Shown: positions 43,383-54,142 of the stretch, one piece after another
Position numbering within the stretch: position 1 is the first letter of the stretch
How the letters are laid out: each line of letters starts with the position of its first letter
NCBI GenBank assembly: GCA_963971575.1
Contig: OZ020611.1
Span: forward strand, 26,085,279-26,149,278
Direction: 5' to 3'
Source: Liopterus haemorrhoidalis
Taxonomy: Eukaryota; Arthropoda; Insecta; Coleoptera; Dytiscidae
DNA: 64,000 bases
Translations under genes and position numbers: made by a program
Notes under the pieces: model-generated
The model's database searches: none
Told to the model about the DNA's origin: nothing
The model's input: the letters and a program-made list of their open reading frames with translations, nothing else

Positions 43383-44046
43383 CAGGGATGAGCAACCCGC
43401 GGCCCGCGGCCCGGAGTACTTTTTCGTGTGGCCCGTGAATTCGGGTAATGAGACATTAATTCGATGTTTTTCTCTTTCAAATAATCAATTGTTTGACGTG
43501 CTGTATGGGAGCTTGCATTGTCATGATGAAGAATGATGCGACGTTTTTGGTTGTTTTTCCTGATTTTGTCGATGACTTCTGGCAAACAAATTGTTGTATA
43601 CAATTCAGCATTAAATGTTCTCCAATTTTCTAGAGCAGGGATGAGCAACTCGCGGCCCGGAGTACTTTTTCGTGCGGCCCGTCAAAGCTTTTGTCTGTCA
43701 AATTTCAAAAATGGCCATTAAATTACAGAAGATACATATATATTTTAAAGCATAAATAAGAGCAATATAGAGCAATTGGTTGCAAAGAAGCAATGCCAAA
43801 CTTCTCATTAAAATTTGTTTATGATTTTTTCCCCATAATAATTATCTTTGACTGTTTTTTTATACCTAGCATTTCTATTATATGTTCTATTTGTGTATTT
43901 TTTAAAAATAATTTTGTTATTTTGTTAATAAATAGATAATTTGTGTTTATCATCTTGTGTTCATATTTTAATAAATTTAGTATGCGGCCCGCAGGAAATT
44001 TTTAAATTTCTAGTTGGCCCGTAGTAAAAAAAGTTGCTCATCCCTG
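43383..44046. mobile_element. hAT-type composite element carrying a mariner fragment
   Basis: Outer ends CAGGGATGAGCAAC (43383) and GTTGCTCATCCCTG (44046) are flanked by ATCTAGCC and ATCTAGCT (43375-43382 and 44047-44054), an 8-bp duplication with one difference. A second left end, CAGGGATGAGCAAC, lies at 43636. Between the two left ends is a mariner transposase piece. Repeated CGGCCCG motifs line the ends. Confidence 0.82.
43449..43634 (-). pseudogene. Mariner transposase central fragment inside a hAT-type element
   Basis: The minus strand reads NAELYTTICLPEVIDKIRKN, RRIILHHDNASSHTARQTID and LKEKNIELMSH. HHDNASSHTA carries the second catalytic Asp of a mariner transposase. It is 60 residues long, with no start or end, and is bounded by hAT-type ends. 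Confidence 0.85.
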
Positions 44047-44054
44047 ATCTAGCT

Positions 44055-44407
44055 TGTTATGTTTGGTTTATGTAACTTAGCTATGTTTATGCTATAAAAA
44101 GTTTTGTTTATAATAATGGAGATCTGTATTATATTGACATCTTAATTATATACTCCAATAATAGTAGGTTTCTTTTAAATACACAGTGAGTATGTCGATG
44201 TTAGCTTATTGATTTGAACTAGATATACAAACTACGTTGCTGGTACGCTGCCAACTGAACTAACTTGTCCACAACTGATAAGATTAATGCTCTCTAATGT
44301 GTCCTTAACCCATTCATTTTAAAAATAAATTTAAATTCGTCTTAAATTTATTTTATATTTTATGATTATATATATATTTTTTTGGGTTTTGCTTGTATAA
44401 CAAAGAA
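44055..44407. other. No feature recognised
   Basis: AT-rich sequence upstream of the candidate exon. Confidence 0.4.
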
Positions 44408-44514
44408 AATGGGCGCCGAGAGCGAACCGGTTTCCATTAAATCAATTATTTCGTGCCCCGATAAAACATTAATTCTGGATCCCGGTAAAACGATAATTAC
44501 GAGCTCGAATAGAG
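44408..44514 (+). other. Candidate host coding exon (unknown gene)
   Basis: TTTTGCTTGTATAACAAAG could be a splice acceptor. Then an ATG at 44410 opens MGAESEPVSIKSIISCPDKT, LILDPGKTIITSSNR and ends AGAG followed by GTAAAC, a good splice donor. The stretch is much richer in G and C, with balanced codons, than the surrounding 1 kb, and no transposon motif is seen. I do not recognise the protein. Confidence 0.3.
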
Positions 44515-45981
44515 GTAAACAACTGTGCGTAAATAGAAAATGTTCTTTAATTTTTCTGTAATATTGGATATTTTTCTATTAAATATGTTTATGTGACATG
44601 CCCATTGTCCACGCGGAAGCTACCGATAAAAACGCCACAATTGAGCCAAAAATACTGATCTGATAACATCTAAATATATAAACAAACTGTGCAGTTAAAT
44701 CGAGGCTGGGGTGTGGACTTATAAATAGAGCCCTGCGCGGATAAGCTTTTCTGTATCCGCATCCGATCTACATACGCATATCCATGATCCGCATCCGATC
44801 CGCATCCGCAGTTTTTCTAAATAATAAATCCGCATCCGCAAAAATATCCGCACAATCTGCACAATAGGTACTGTCAGTTTGGAAAGACCTAATATGTTTC
44901 GCTTTATTTGGTAATCGCTGCTCTAAAATACTACTGAAAAATTTTGGATTTAAACTAAAACTAACCTAAGGGATGCCAAACGTTTTGGGGCCTAGATGCG
45001 CTAATAATTTTGAAACCTAGAGAGAGAAAAAAAAATTGGGAGGCCTAAGCGTCCTTTTTCGTAGGGAGCAGGTGGTTTACTGCTCATGAAATACGTATCA
45101 GTTTTAACTTTTCCAATGTGAGGAAAAAGTAATGCAACGTGGCTATATATATTTTTTATTATTGAATTAAAAAAAAAATAGAGAAAAGTTACTTGGTAAA
45201 GTGTGCTTTATATTTTTTCAAATAGCAACATGTATTATTTTTCAATTTTTGTCAATTTCAGTTTTTGGAATCAGCAAAACTTTTTATTTTGGGTTGTATA
45301 AATAATTGGCAAGTTACATAACAAAATTTTCGAGAAAAATGTATATAGGGAAATTTTGGTATTTAAATAAAACTTACTAATCAGTTTTATGTATAAAAAA
45401 GCGTTTACCATATTAGATTAAAAAACCAGAATTAGAGCAGAGGTAGTTATGTTGATTGTCTCAATACAATCTCGATCATGGACAATTGTCTTAATAACAA
45501 TAACATAGAGTGAGACAGAATGGTACAAAATATCACATGTGTATACAGACAACCGAAAGTAACCAAGGACTGACGTAGTCAGAACACAATCGCATGTTTC
45601 TCCGAAAGTAACCGAAAATTTAATATTCATGCGGATATTGCAGATACGCGGATATGAAATTTTATCCGCATCCGATCAATATTATGTAACAATTACCGCA
45701 AAAAAAAAAAAAATGCAACAAAATCACAATAAAATTTAATAGTGATTTGTAACAAAAATTTAAAAAAATAAGTTAATCACAGGTTCTGCAGTATGTTCGG
45801 GCCCCGGTAATTTGTATCTGAGTTCTCTTTGTCACTCATGTGTCTACCTGTACAGTAGAAATTGTTGTCTAACAGCGAATACTGAAATATTAATTCTTAT
45901 TATACAGTTCTTCTAATTCTTAGATAGTAAAAAATAATGAAAAATACTAAACTTATCAAAAATAAAGTAATGAGAACAGTA
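44515..45981. other. Unassigned, with ATCCGC-rich repeat traces
   Basis: AGAGCCCTGCGCGGATA at 44728 looks like a hAT-type end and is followed by many GCATCCGATCC-type motifs to 44855. Similar TATCCGCATCCGATCA occurs at 45661. The matching terminus was not found. A family A trace (CTGTACAGTAGAAATTGTT) lies at 45849. Confidence 0.4.
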
Positions 45982-45991
45982 CCTTTGAAAG

Positions 45992-46268
45992 GGTATCAGG
46001 ACACTTCCCCCCGGGACACTAACCCCCGGGACATTAACCCCCCGTCAATAACCCCCTGGACATTAACCCCCCATGTCAATAACCCCCCGTGTCATTAACC
46101 CCCTGGACAATAACTCCCGGGACAGTAACCCCCGGGACATTAACCCCCCGTCAATAACCCCCGGGACATTAACCCCCCATACCAATAACCCCCCGACCAT
46201 TAACCCCCTGGCAATTGATTAATATTTTAAATGTTTATTTTTATTTAAAATTTGAACATTTGAAATTA
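45992..46268 (+). repeat. Left TIR of the foldback element
   Basis: C-rich tandem units up to about 46205, then an AT-rich inner TIR part with AAATTTGAACATTTGAAATT. The inner part recurs a third time inside at 46748-46802. Confidence 0.85.
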
Positions 46269-47383
46269 GAACAAAACTGAACAAATGTAGTCGTACATAT
46301 ATAATTAGCTAACATGTGTTAGTGATCTGGGTAACACTGTGAAGTCATTTTTCCTAAGGTTCTCGTGATTGGCTAACTTGGGACTATTCAGGTCTCTTGA
46401 TTGACAAGTATTTTACAGATTTGTTCTCTAAGAATCTACGAATATAATTACATATAGAAATGTGTAGGATTTCGTAGGCATAAACAAGAAACTCTAGATA
46501 CTTATATATCCTTTGACTGATATGAACAATATTTTGCAGTTTTATTCTCGAACAATCTACCAATATAATTACATACAGAAATGTCTAGGGTTTCGTAGGA
46601 ATATCTTAGGTTAGGTTAGTAAGGGTTTGGTTAGAAGCCGAGCGAAGAGAGCTACCCATCTTCTAGTTTAATGTCAAAACACTATCTTAGGTTAGGTCAG
46701 GTTGGTAAGGGTTTGGTTAGAAGAAGCCGAGCGAAGCGAGCTACCTATCTCAAATTTTCAAATTTTAAATAAAAATAAACATTTAAAAATATAAATCAAT
46801 TGCCATTGAATTTTTTATGACCTAGAAACTTCAAAAAATAACTTGAAAATGGCAACTAAAAAATTACAAACAATTTTCAAATAGCACGTATGGCTCAAAA
46901 TAAAGCACATTTTTCAATAAAAAAAAAGTCCTACTGTGAACCCCCACATTTTTTTGGAAATATAATTGGGCACATATTATTACTTCTTTATCCCACATTC
47001 ACACAAAAAAAAAAAAATAACAAAAACGCTACAGGCATTTTTGAGAAAATTTTATTTTTCTAGTTTGGTCTTCATATGACCTCTATATGAACATCAACTT
47101 TAAGGCCTAGTATAATTAAAAAAATACATCTAGATATTCACAAAAAAACTTTAAATGACAGATCAATCAAATCCATCGAGTAGTTTAGGCCCTAGGCTTG
47201 GCGAAACAATTACACTTCAAACCGACAGACATTTTTCCAAAAACATGTTTTTCGGGTTCCCAGGTATGTGAAACGTGGAGAAACATCAAAATCCGGGGGG
47301 GGGGCTCAAAATCTGACTCATCACTGTACCCTACTCTCTATACATACGAGGAAGTAAAAATTATTCTAATATTATATTAATAA

Positions 47384-47622
47384 TTTCAAATGTTCAAATT
47401 TTAAATAAAAATAAACATTTAAAATATTAATCAATTACCAGGTTAATGGTCGGGGGGTTATTGGTACGGGGGGTTAATGTCCCGGGGGTTATTGACGGGG
47501 GGTTAATGTCTCGGGGGTTAGTGTCCCGGGGGTTATTGTTCAGGGGGTTAATGGCACGGGGGGTTATTGACATGGGGGGTTAATGTCGCGGGGGTTATTG
47601 ACGGGGGTAAGTGTCCTAGAAT
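47384..47622 (-). repeat. Right TIR of the foldback element
   Basis: Inverse of the left TIR: AATTTCAAATGTTCAAATTT, then G-rich tandem units such as GGGGGTTATTGACGGGGGG, ending CTAGAAT. Confidence 0.85.
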
Positions 47623-47769
47623 CCTTTGAAAGAATGTGACATAGAAAAAGTTTGCCTCACTGCGATGATTTCTTTTATTCTCTTCTACAGCTGAGTACAA
47701 CGAAAAACAAATAGTAATTGGAAATTTTCTAATATTTTCTTCTTATAACAGCAATAAAATATCAAGGGT

Positions 47770-48130
47770 GATATTTAACTATTTATCGCAGGGCAAGATC
47801 TAGTCGGTCGACAGCCCTAAATGATAACAAGTCGCTACAAAATAGGATTGTTCCTACAAGAAATTTTACTGGCAACTTAACTACAAAACGATATTGTCCC
47901 ACGCGAAGTAGTTTCCTTTGGAAACTATACACCAGCGGAGAAGTCTTTCCAATTGAAAGCCTTCTAGAACGAGGTTCATCTGCCACTGTTTCACGACCAC
48001 ACAAAAATGTTTTGTGCCACTTAACAACTTGTACTCTAGATATAATTTAATCTCTATAAGCCTGTTCCACTTTGTTGAAAATCTCTTTTATTGTCTTGAA
48101 GATTTACACAAAATTGATTGCATAGCGTTG
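47770..48130 (-). pseudogene. Mariner transposase N-terminal relic
   Basis: The minus strand reads VQVVKWHKTFLCGRETVADE, PRSRRLSIGKT, matching the QVFxWHKxFxxGRExVEDEP and RSGRPSTSxT linker between the DNA-binding and catalytic domains of mariner transposases. Later residues no longer fit. Frameshifted upstream pieces (DFNKVEQAYRD) extend it to about 48120. Confidence 0.65.
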
Positions 48131-48159
48131 CTAATTATATACACGGTTCATTTTGCTCT

Positions 48160-48500
48160 TACTTGAAGTATGGGCCTCGATAAACTTGCACCATTCGGTT
48201 CTGTTTTTTCACGCCGCTTTTGTTGGCGTGGATTCCAGTCAAGCGTAATTTTACTAATCGAGTATGGCTTTTTTGAAGAGTATGTCATATCCATCTCCAT
48301 TATCTTAGCTTGATGCCGGATTCGATTGATTTCATATTTTCCCTTTTCAACAGACGCTCAAATTCCCAAATGAGAATGTTTGGGAACCAGAATATGCGTA
48401 GTATCCTTCGCCAACAATTGTTATGAAAACTTTAGCTTATAATCTATAGTTTCTTTGATTCTTCAAATTTCGAATCCATATACTAAAGTGGGGATAATGA
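48160..48500 (-). pseudogene. Faint LINE C-terminal relic
   Basis: The minus strand reads ISKITLDWNPRQQKRREKTE, resembling the 'LxWxPxGKRxRGRPxxTW' segment of RTE-like elements, preceded by IIPTLVYGFEI. Very decayed. Confidence 0.35.
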
Positions 48501-48744
48501 TTTAAATATCCTAATTTTGTTTGCTTTGGGCTACTGTGCAGAGTTTCACACATTCTTCAGCAGTCCAAAGGCATATCTGGCCCTATGGATTCTACTTTTA
48601 ACATCCTTTTCAACACCTCCGGAACTGAATACAAAACTTCCAAGATATGTAAAATTAGAAACGTCTTGAATGGCTTAATTCCTTATGAAACAATTGGTTA
48701 CCTTGGCATTTTCATGCGATTCTCATGCTTATCATTATAGGATT

Positions 48745-48940
48745 CATAAAATGCTCAAAGATAAGCTGGATTGGTTATTTAGTTAGGATGTTTAACAACT
48801 CTACCTTAAGAAGAATTTTTGATGGAATTTCAAGAACATTGCGACCAAAGGGAAGATTGCATATTAGATGGTTGGAAAACATACACAAGGAACTGCAAAA
48901 GAAAACAATTTTTGAACAGGGAATAAACCCTTTAAGGGTA
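48745..48940 (+). pseudogene. LINE C-terminal relic
   Basis: The plus strand reads KISWIGYLVRMFNNSTLRRI and RPKGRLHIRWLENIHKELQK, which fits the LxWxGHxxRM...GRPxxRWxxxxxxDL region of RTE-like or related LINEs. The lengths on either side are lost. Confidence 0.5.
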
Positions 48941-49730
48941 GTTAATCCAAGTGAATGAATGTATGAAATAATGCATCTCAATAACGCGTTGTTCCGTTTT
49001 TGTGACGCACCACTAAAACGTTCACTTGCATATCTTGTTGCAGAACCGCACATGTGAACGCTTAAAACTTGAATCGTACTGTATATTACACAGGGATGAA
49101 CAATGGTAGAATTAGGAAATAATTTCATTCAGCTTTATACAAAATTGGACGTTAAATACTATTCTACTACAGGGATGTACGTCTGAACTGGTGTAGATTA
49201 GTCTCTGCAGTTTTGCCTGTTTTGAAGAAACCAAATTTTAAACTTATTATTTTTTTTACTTATATTTGGATGTTCGAAACCGTTTACAAACCGTTTACGT
49301 AAAACAGAATAATACCGTTTGGTGAAGTTTGGATTAACTTCAATAGACCGTATTATTCTGTTTTAATTAACTCAACTCACCAGTTGAAATCGTGTTTGTA
49401 GATAAAATAGCAGGACAATATAAAAAGAGCCATTGTCCTAGTATCTGAAGGACAATTGGCAAGTCAACAATAACGTTCTGGCAGGACGTACTGTGCCGTA
49501 TATGAGATAGCGACATGTTCCAGTTATGCATTGTTATTTGACAGTTGGCAAACTTACTGTGGAACACACTATGAATTGTTCAAATATAAACAGTCATTCA
49601 CAGTTAGATAAAAGAATAACAAGTTGAACGAACGGCGCCTGCAGAAATATAGAAGAAAAGTTTGCTTATATTTAAAATTTTAGGAAAAAGAAAATTTGTT
49701 ACTCTCATTTCAAAGATAACCACACTTTTA
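48941..49730. other. Unassigned, with small repeat pieces
   Basis: 49104-49175 holds rearranged pieces of the arm seen at 23446-23520 (GAATTAGGAAATAATTTCAT and AAAATTGGACGTTAAATACT). A hairpin at 49302-49366 has AAAACAGAATAATACCGT and its near reverse complement. No gene. Confidence 0.5.
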
Positions 49731-50312
49731 TCTATCCTATAATATAATACGCCTGTTTGTATGTTCGTATGTTCGGTATGTTCGACCGGTCGTTTCTTCA
49801 TTCCCCGATAGAGGCGCGCATATGTTAATTATTTATGTCAAAATTGTTTAAAATATATTGTTGATGCAATAATAGTGAATTTTCTACGAACACTTTTTAT
49901 AATTATTATAAGATGCAATAATAGTGAATATTCTACGAACACTTTTTATAATAACTGATAGAATTGTAAGAAATTGTTGTTTATGTATTGGACAGTAGTG
50001 TGCTGTGAATTTTTGTTTAGAGTGTTGACAATAAATTGGTAAAAATGACAGTTGTGTTTTTCATTAAAAAATCACTTCACAATTATTAATTTAGTTGTGA
50101 AATACACGGATCGGTTTTTTTACGAAACAAAACACAGAAAAACGTTATCCTTCCGTGATATTCGACATTTTTGATTAAAATTATTATTAGCAGAAAAATA
50201 ATTATTTTAAAAAATATTTGGTTTTGATGAAAGTAAGAAAAATGTGACTTTTTTTCTTTATTATTATTTTTTCAATGCTTTATTATTTTTTTATTTCTAC
50301 GATTTATAGGAC

Positions 50313-50997
50313 AAGATTTACAATATCCCACTGCAAACTCTATACAGATGGCAGCACATAACGACTACACTAAATAATTCAAGAATTATCAGTGGCTCTA
50401 AAACAATGGTTTCTGTTTATTTATCACATTAAAATATCATTTACCTTTTAGTTTAGGTTAGATTCACCTTAAAAGCACTATCTTAGGTTATGGTTGATAA
50501 CTGTTTATTTTATTTCTTTTTTTATAAACCACCTAAAAATAAATTGTATTTTAACTGTTCTGTGCAGGGCTAGGGACAGTGATTCACCTTAAAAGCACTA
50601 TCTTAGGTTATGGTTGATAACTGTTTTTTTTTTTTTTTATAAACCACCTAAAAATAAATTGTATTTTAACTGTTCTGTGCAGGGCTAGGGACAGTGATTC
50701 ACCTTAAAAGCACTATCTTAGGTTATGGTTGATAACTGTTTTTTTTTTTTTTATAAACCACCTAAAAATAAATTGTATTTTAACTGTTCTGTGCAGGGAC
50801 AGGGACAGTGATTCATCTTAAAAGCACTATCTTAGGTTATGGTTGATAACTGTTTATTTATTTTTTTTTATAAACCACCTAAAAATAAATTGTGTTTTAA
50901 AAGTTCTGCTCAGTCCCACCTGTTTAGAATCTCTGTATATTGAACAAATGACGTGTGTGTGACGCATGCGCAGTGTTCAGTGGGATATTGTAAATCT
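50313..50997. mobile_element. TIR element nested in the Helitron, filled with tandem repeats
   Basis: AGATTTACAATATCCCACTG and its exact reverse complement (20 bp each) bound 685 bp. The centre is the 116-bp tandem array at 50461-50905. No frame. Confidence 0.8.
50461..50905 (+). repeat. Tandem array, about 3.8 units of 114-120 bp
   Basis: Units begin at 50461, 50581, 50695 and 50811 with GATTCACCTTAAAAGCACTA and contain ATGGTTGATAACTG, a T tract, and TATAAACCACCTAAAAATAA. A single inverse copy of the starting motif lies at 9583-9626. Confidence 0.92.
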
Positions 50998-51029
50998 ACC
51001 CCCTGATTTGAGATATAGTGTAAGTACGC

Positions 51030-51135
51030 TTTTTTCCGTGTGCCCTTTTTGGCGTGTGTGTATTTTTTCATGTGTGCTTTTTTCCGTGTGCGTATTAATC
51101 CGTGTGCGTTATTTCCGTGTGCGTATTTTTATATT
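51030..51135 (+). repeat. Degenerate 16-18-bp tandem repeat
   Basis: About six units of TTTCCGTGTGCGTATTTT-like sequence inside the Helitron near its 3' part. Confidence 0.8.
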
Positions 51136-51418
51136 ATATAAGAAAATGGAAAATTAATTTTAATAAATATATTTTAAATTTAACGTCTCAAATCATTTTT
51201 AGTTTTAACATTATAAATATAATGCACTGAGTGAAAATGAATCGTTTTCCCATCTTAAAAAGTTAATGAATCAATAATTCGGAATAATGCTCATTATTTG
51301 TCCAGTTTTTAATAATGGGCGAAGAGTTGATTCAATTTGAATTGGATGAAGTTAGGCGTATGGCTAGAGAAAAAAGTCTGAGGTGTCGAGCAAGATCCAC
51401 ATTAAGATAATGATTTGT

Positions 51419-51449
51419 TTGCCAACTCAGTTGGCAACAGGTGCACTAG
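51419..51449 (+). other. Helitron 3' terminal hairpin and CTAG
   Basis: Perfect palindrome TTGCCAACTCAGTTGGCAA, then CAGGTGCA and CTAG. In Helitrons this hairpin is thought to mark the end of rolling-circle transfer. Confidence 0.85.
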
Positions 51450-51959
51450 TATAAATATAATTGCAGTCTATATGACTTTTTTTTGTCTAGCTTGTAACAC
51501 ACAGGAAGTTCTAAGCTATACAACATTAAATAATTTTTCAAATCAGTTTGGTAGTTTCTGAGAGAACTCCGAAGACAAAAAGAAATTATCTGCTTTATAA
51601 TTTAATATAGGGTAAGTCCGGGTTAGATGGATCACCTGGAGGGTTGGTCCATTGCGTCTAACTCAAATAATACTCCCCAGACGGTACTAGTATGTAACTT
51701 ACACTGTCATTTTGTATAAATGACACCTAATGAACGTGATGATTTTTATGTTGTTTTACTATTTTCCCGAAAATCTTATATCATCTGTTACTTTCCTTCT
51801 TTTGTAGATCGAATCTTTCAATAATTAAAATACAACCGTTTAAGTTTAATGTTTATAATATAACCTCAAAATTTAGCATGTATGTGATTTCTGATGTAAT
51901 TTCATGGTGGTCCATCTCTCCTTGATGCTTGGAAGAGATGTTCCATGAGATTAGTGTTG

Positions 51960-52560
51960 TGTGAGTGGTAATTTCAGAAATAAAATCTCATCATTATTTA
52001 AAATTAAATTATTCAATTAGTTAAAAAGTATTCAAATTATTCAAATATAAAAATTAATCTATTTTAAGATAAACATCCTCAAAGATTAGTTGATCTATCA
52101 TATATTTTTCTAGTTAAGCGTTAAAAAGATACGCAGTGATTTACCGTCGTATATTATATGATTAGTTTAAAAGAACGTTATTGTTTAGATCAAATAGCAA
52201 TGGTCAAATGTTTACACAGAAGATGATAGGTGACAATATATTTTCAGTGATATGGACTTCGTAGTAATTAGAGTCAAAATTAATTACTTGGGTTTATAAT
52301 TTATTGGTCATGGAAAGATAAGTTTATAAAAAGGTTTGTTGTTAATGTGGAAAGCTGATTATTTTTACAACGACAAAAAAATGGGGTCAGAGATCAGATT
52401 ATTAGTTTAAGAAAAGAGTTGGAAAAATCTTGTGAGAGACAAAGGCAGTCATGAGCAAACCGACACCGTGAACGGACGAACTCCCAAGTAATGTTTGGTA
52501 GAGAAACCCGGTAGTTTGTAGTGGGTAAACCAGAAGTAATCTGGAAGTGTTGAGGATAGT
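51960..52560 (+). repeat. Family C repeat, copy 2
   Basis: Starts GTGAGTGGTAATTTCAGAAA and ends near GGAAAAATCTTGTGAGAGAC. It aligns along about 500 bp with 56560-57110 (inverse) and with the first 220 bp of it at 37951. A start MGSEIRLLV is followed by a stop and is not coding. Confidence 0.7.
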
Positions 52561-53254
52561 TTAAATGAAATAAACGAACCTCGTTAACGGGTTAAACACC
52601 GTGAGTGTTGTAAGATGTTTAACGGCTTCTGAGGTGAATACGGTGATTGTGAGGTTTTTGTGCATTGAGTATCTCTCATGGGATTTTATAGCCAGCATTA
52701 AATTGTAAGTTCTAATGTCATTAATAACCTTTGATTCTAACTAAACATTAAACTTAGATTAAGTAAAATGCAGACTTTAATTCAAACACCCTTATTCTTC
52801 TCATAAAGAGTCTAAGCAACCAACCGGCGGATCCTTTAGATATTCAGACTTGATACCGCTCGCGAGTCTTGGAATCCACTATGTGGAGGGCCCTTCAAAG
52901 TAAGTACCATGAAGTACAAATGAAATTATTTAAATTCATTTAGCCGACCTTGACGTTTCGACCGATCCTAGATATGCCCCCACAGTGTGTTAGTTGGACC
53001 ATTTAAAAATGTTCTATTAGTTGGATTCAACACATTTCTTTTGTTGTAATTTGTAATTAAGCCAAAAATAATGATATTACACACTATCTACAGCCCTTAG
53101 AAGGAAAATTCCTGAAATCACTGAAATTCCTGAAATCACTGAAATTCCATTATTATACAGGAATCATTCATTTCATGAAAATAAATCTAAGCTGAAAAAT
53201 TACTAGATAGCAATTTGGAAATTCTCCTAAATCAACATGAAACACTCTCTTGAA

Positions 53255-53625
53255 TGAACTATCTCCAATTCCATCGACGTTTGGGATACAATCAGCTAAA
53301 AAACGTGGCAGACAAGTTGCTATAATTTTAAACTCTTGAATTCCAAAAGAAAATAATAATAATAATAATAATAATAAGAAGCCTCTGGAATAGAAATTAA
53401 AAAAGCAAAAGAAATTAAAAGACCAGAAAAAAGGCAAAAGAAAACAGATTCAGAGCAAGTATTATAAAATGATAGCCATTCCTGTATTAATGAAAATATT
53501 TGTGCTGGCTGCGGAGAAGAGTATTTATTTACGAAGAAGAAAGAAGATTAGATTCAATGTGTTATGTGTAGATTTTGGTATTACGAAGAGTGTCTTTTTT
53601 AGGTGGTTCATCTGACGTTCATGCA
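53255..53625 (+). pseudogene. Pogo-like transposase C-terminal tail relic
   Basis: The plus strand reads SPIPSTFGIQSAKKRGRQVA, a basic KKQKKLKDQKKGKRKQ stretch, and then CAGCGEEYLFTKKKED, a stop, and IQCVMCRFWYYEEC. The CxxC...CxxC..W.H/Y..C spacing is that of the PHD-like finger found at the end of insect pogo/Tigger transposases. The (AAT)n tract at 53355-53375 shifts the frame. Confidence 0.6.
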
Positions 53626-53879
53626 ATTTTATAAGTGACTCAACTAACCCACAGCATAGGGTGACATGGACCAGTGACGTCATTATTTAATTTATGTTTA
53701 TCTCATAAATTTGTTATTTAAATTTCGTTATATATGCAAAATACTGAATAGAAGAGTTATTCTTATTATTTCGTCAGTTTATATGATTTTATCTTATGAA
53801 TTTCCACAGTTATTCGATGTTTAAAAAACTGGTTCATCTATCCCGGACTTACGCTAGATGGAAAAATATTGGGGTAGTC

Positions 53880-54142
53880 ATAAGTAAAAACCATGACATG
53901 TCTCTCAGGATATCCTTCCAGAGGTTTTTCGAAATTCCCGGTGACGTAGAAAGTTGAAATTTAGGATTTTCTGGGTACCTGAGGATGATGGGGAAAATCA
54001 TTAGTCTGGAAAATTCAAAAAGGGGTAGAAGGCACCCCCCCTTTTCAATTTTTTTAGGTTAGTGATCATCCAGGGCACCGCGAATTACTAAAAAAACCTT
54101 TGGAAGGACATAAGATATTCTGTCACGTCATGGTTTTTATTA
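53880..54142. mobile_element. MITE with AAAAACCATGAC TIRs
   Basis: ATAAGTAAAAACCATGAC at the left and GTCATGGTTTTTATTAT at the right pair, and pairing continues into GATATCCTTCCAGAGGTTTT for about 50 bp. Non-coding. Confidence 0.75.

Larger units (their letters stand above)
45992..47622. mobile_element. Foldback (Mutator-like) element with tandem-repeat TIRs
   Basis: Ends GGTATCAGGACACTT and (from the right) ATTCTAGGACACTT are flanked by CCTTTGAAAG on both sides (45982-45991 and 47623-47632), a 10-bp target duplication. The TIRs (45992-46268 and 47384-47622) are built of about ten tandem units, each like GGACATTAACCCCC or GTCAATAACCCCCC, followed by TTTAAATGTTTATTTTTATT. Duplications of 9-10 bp and tandem-repeat TIRs are features of Drosophila FB elements and of MULEs. 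The interior has two further pairs of direct repeats (46424/46542 and 46602/46684) but no transposase. Confidence 0.88.
49731..51449 (+). mobile_element. Non-autonomous Helitron
   Basis: The 5' end TCTATCCTATAATATAATAC follows an A at 49730. The 3' end has a perfect hairpin TTGCCAACTCAGTTGGCAA (51419-51437), eight more bases, then CTAG (51446-51449) and a T. The 5'-TC, 3' hairpin, CTRR and A/T host dinucleotide are the defining Helitron marks. At 1719 bp it has no Rep/helicase frame. The first 390 bp match 1-379 in inverse orientation. Inside are a TIR element (50313-50997) and tandem repeats. A short frame MGEELIQFELDEVRRMARE at 51315 might be a coding remnant. Confidence 0.85.
51610..53854 (+). 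mobile_element. Pogo-like element, TA duplication
   Basis: TIR GGGTAAGTCCGGGTTAGATG (left) and GCGTAAGTCCGGGATAGATG (from the right), with TA at 51608-51609 and 53855-53856. Length 2245 bp. A plus-strand relic of a transposase tail with a PHD-like finger (53255-53625) points to the pogo/Tigger group. A family C repeat occupies 51960-52560 and no catalytic core is readable. Confidence 0.72.

Noticed and set aside
45992..47622. C-rich units as telomeric repeats
   Set aside because: Units are 14-21 bp with variable cores, inverted at both ends of an element with a target duplication; insect telomere repeats are TTAGG.
50461..50905. CRISPR-like array
   Set aside because: Whole units of about 116 bp repeat with no unique spacers.
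53168..53437. 89-codon minus frame rich in Leu
   Set aside because: Antisense of the pogo-like tail and its (AAT)n tract.
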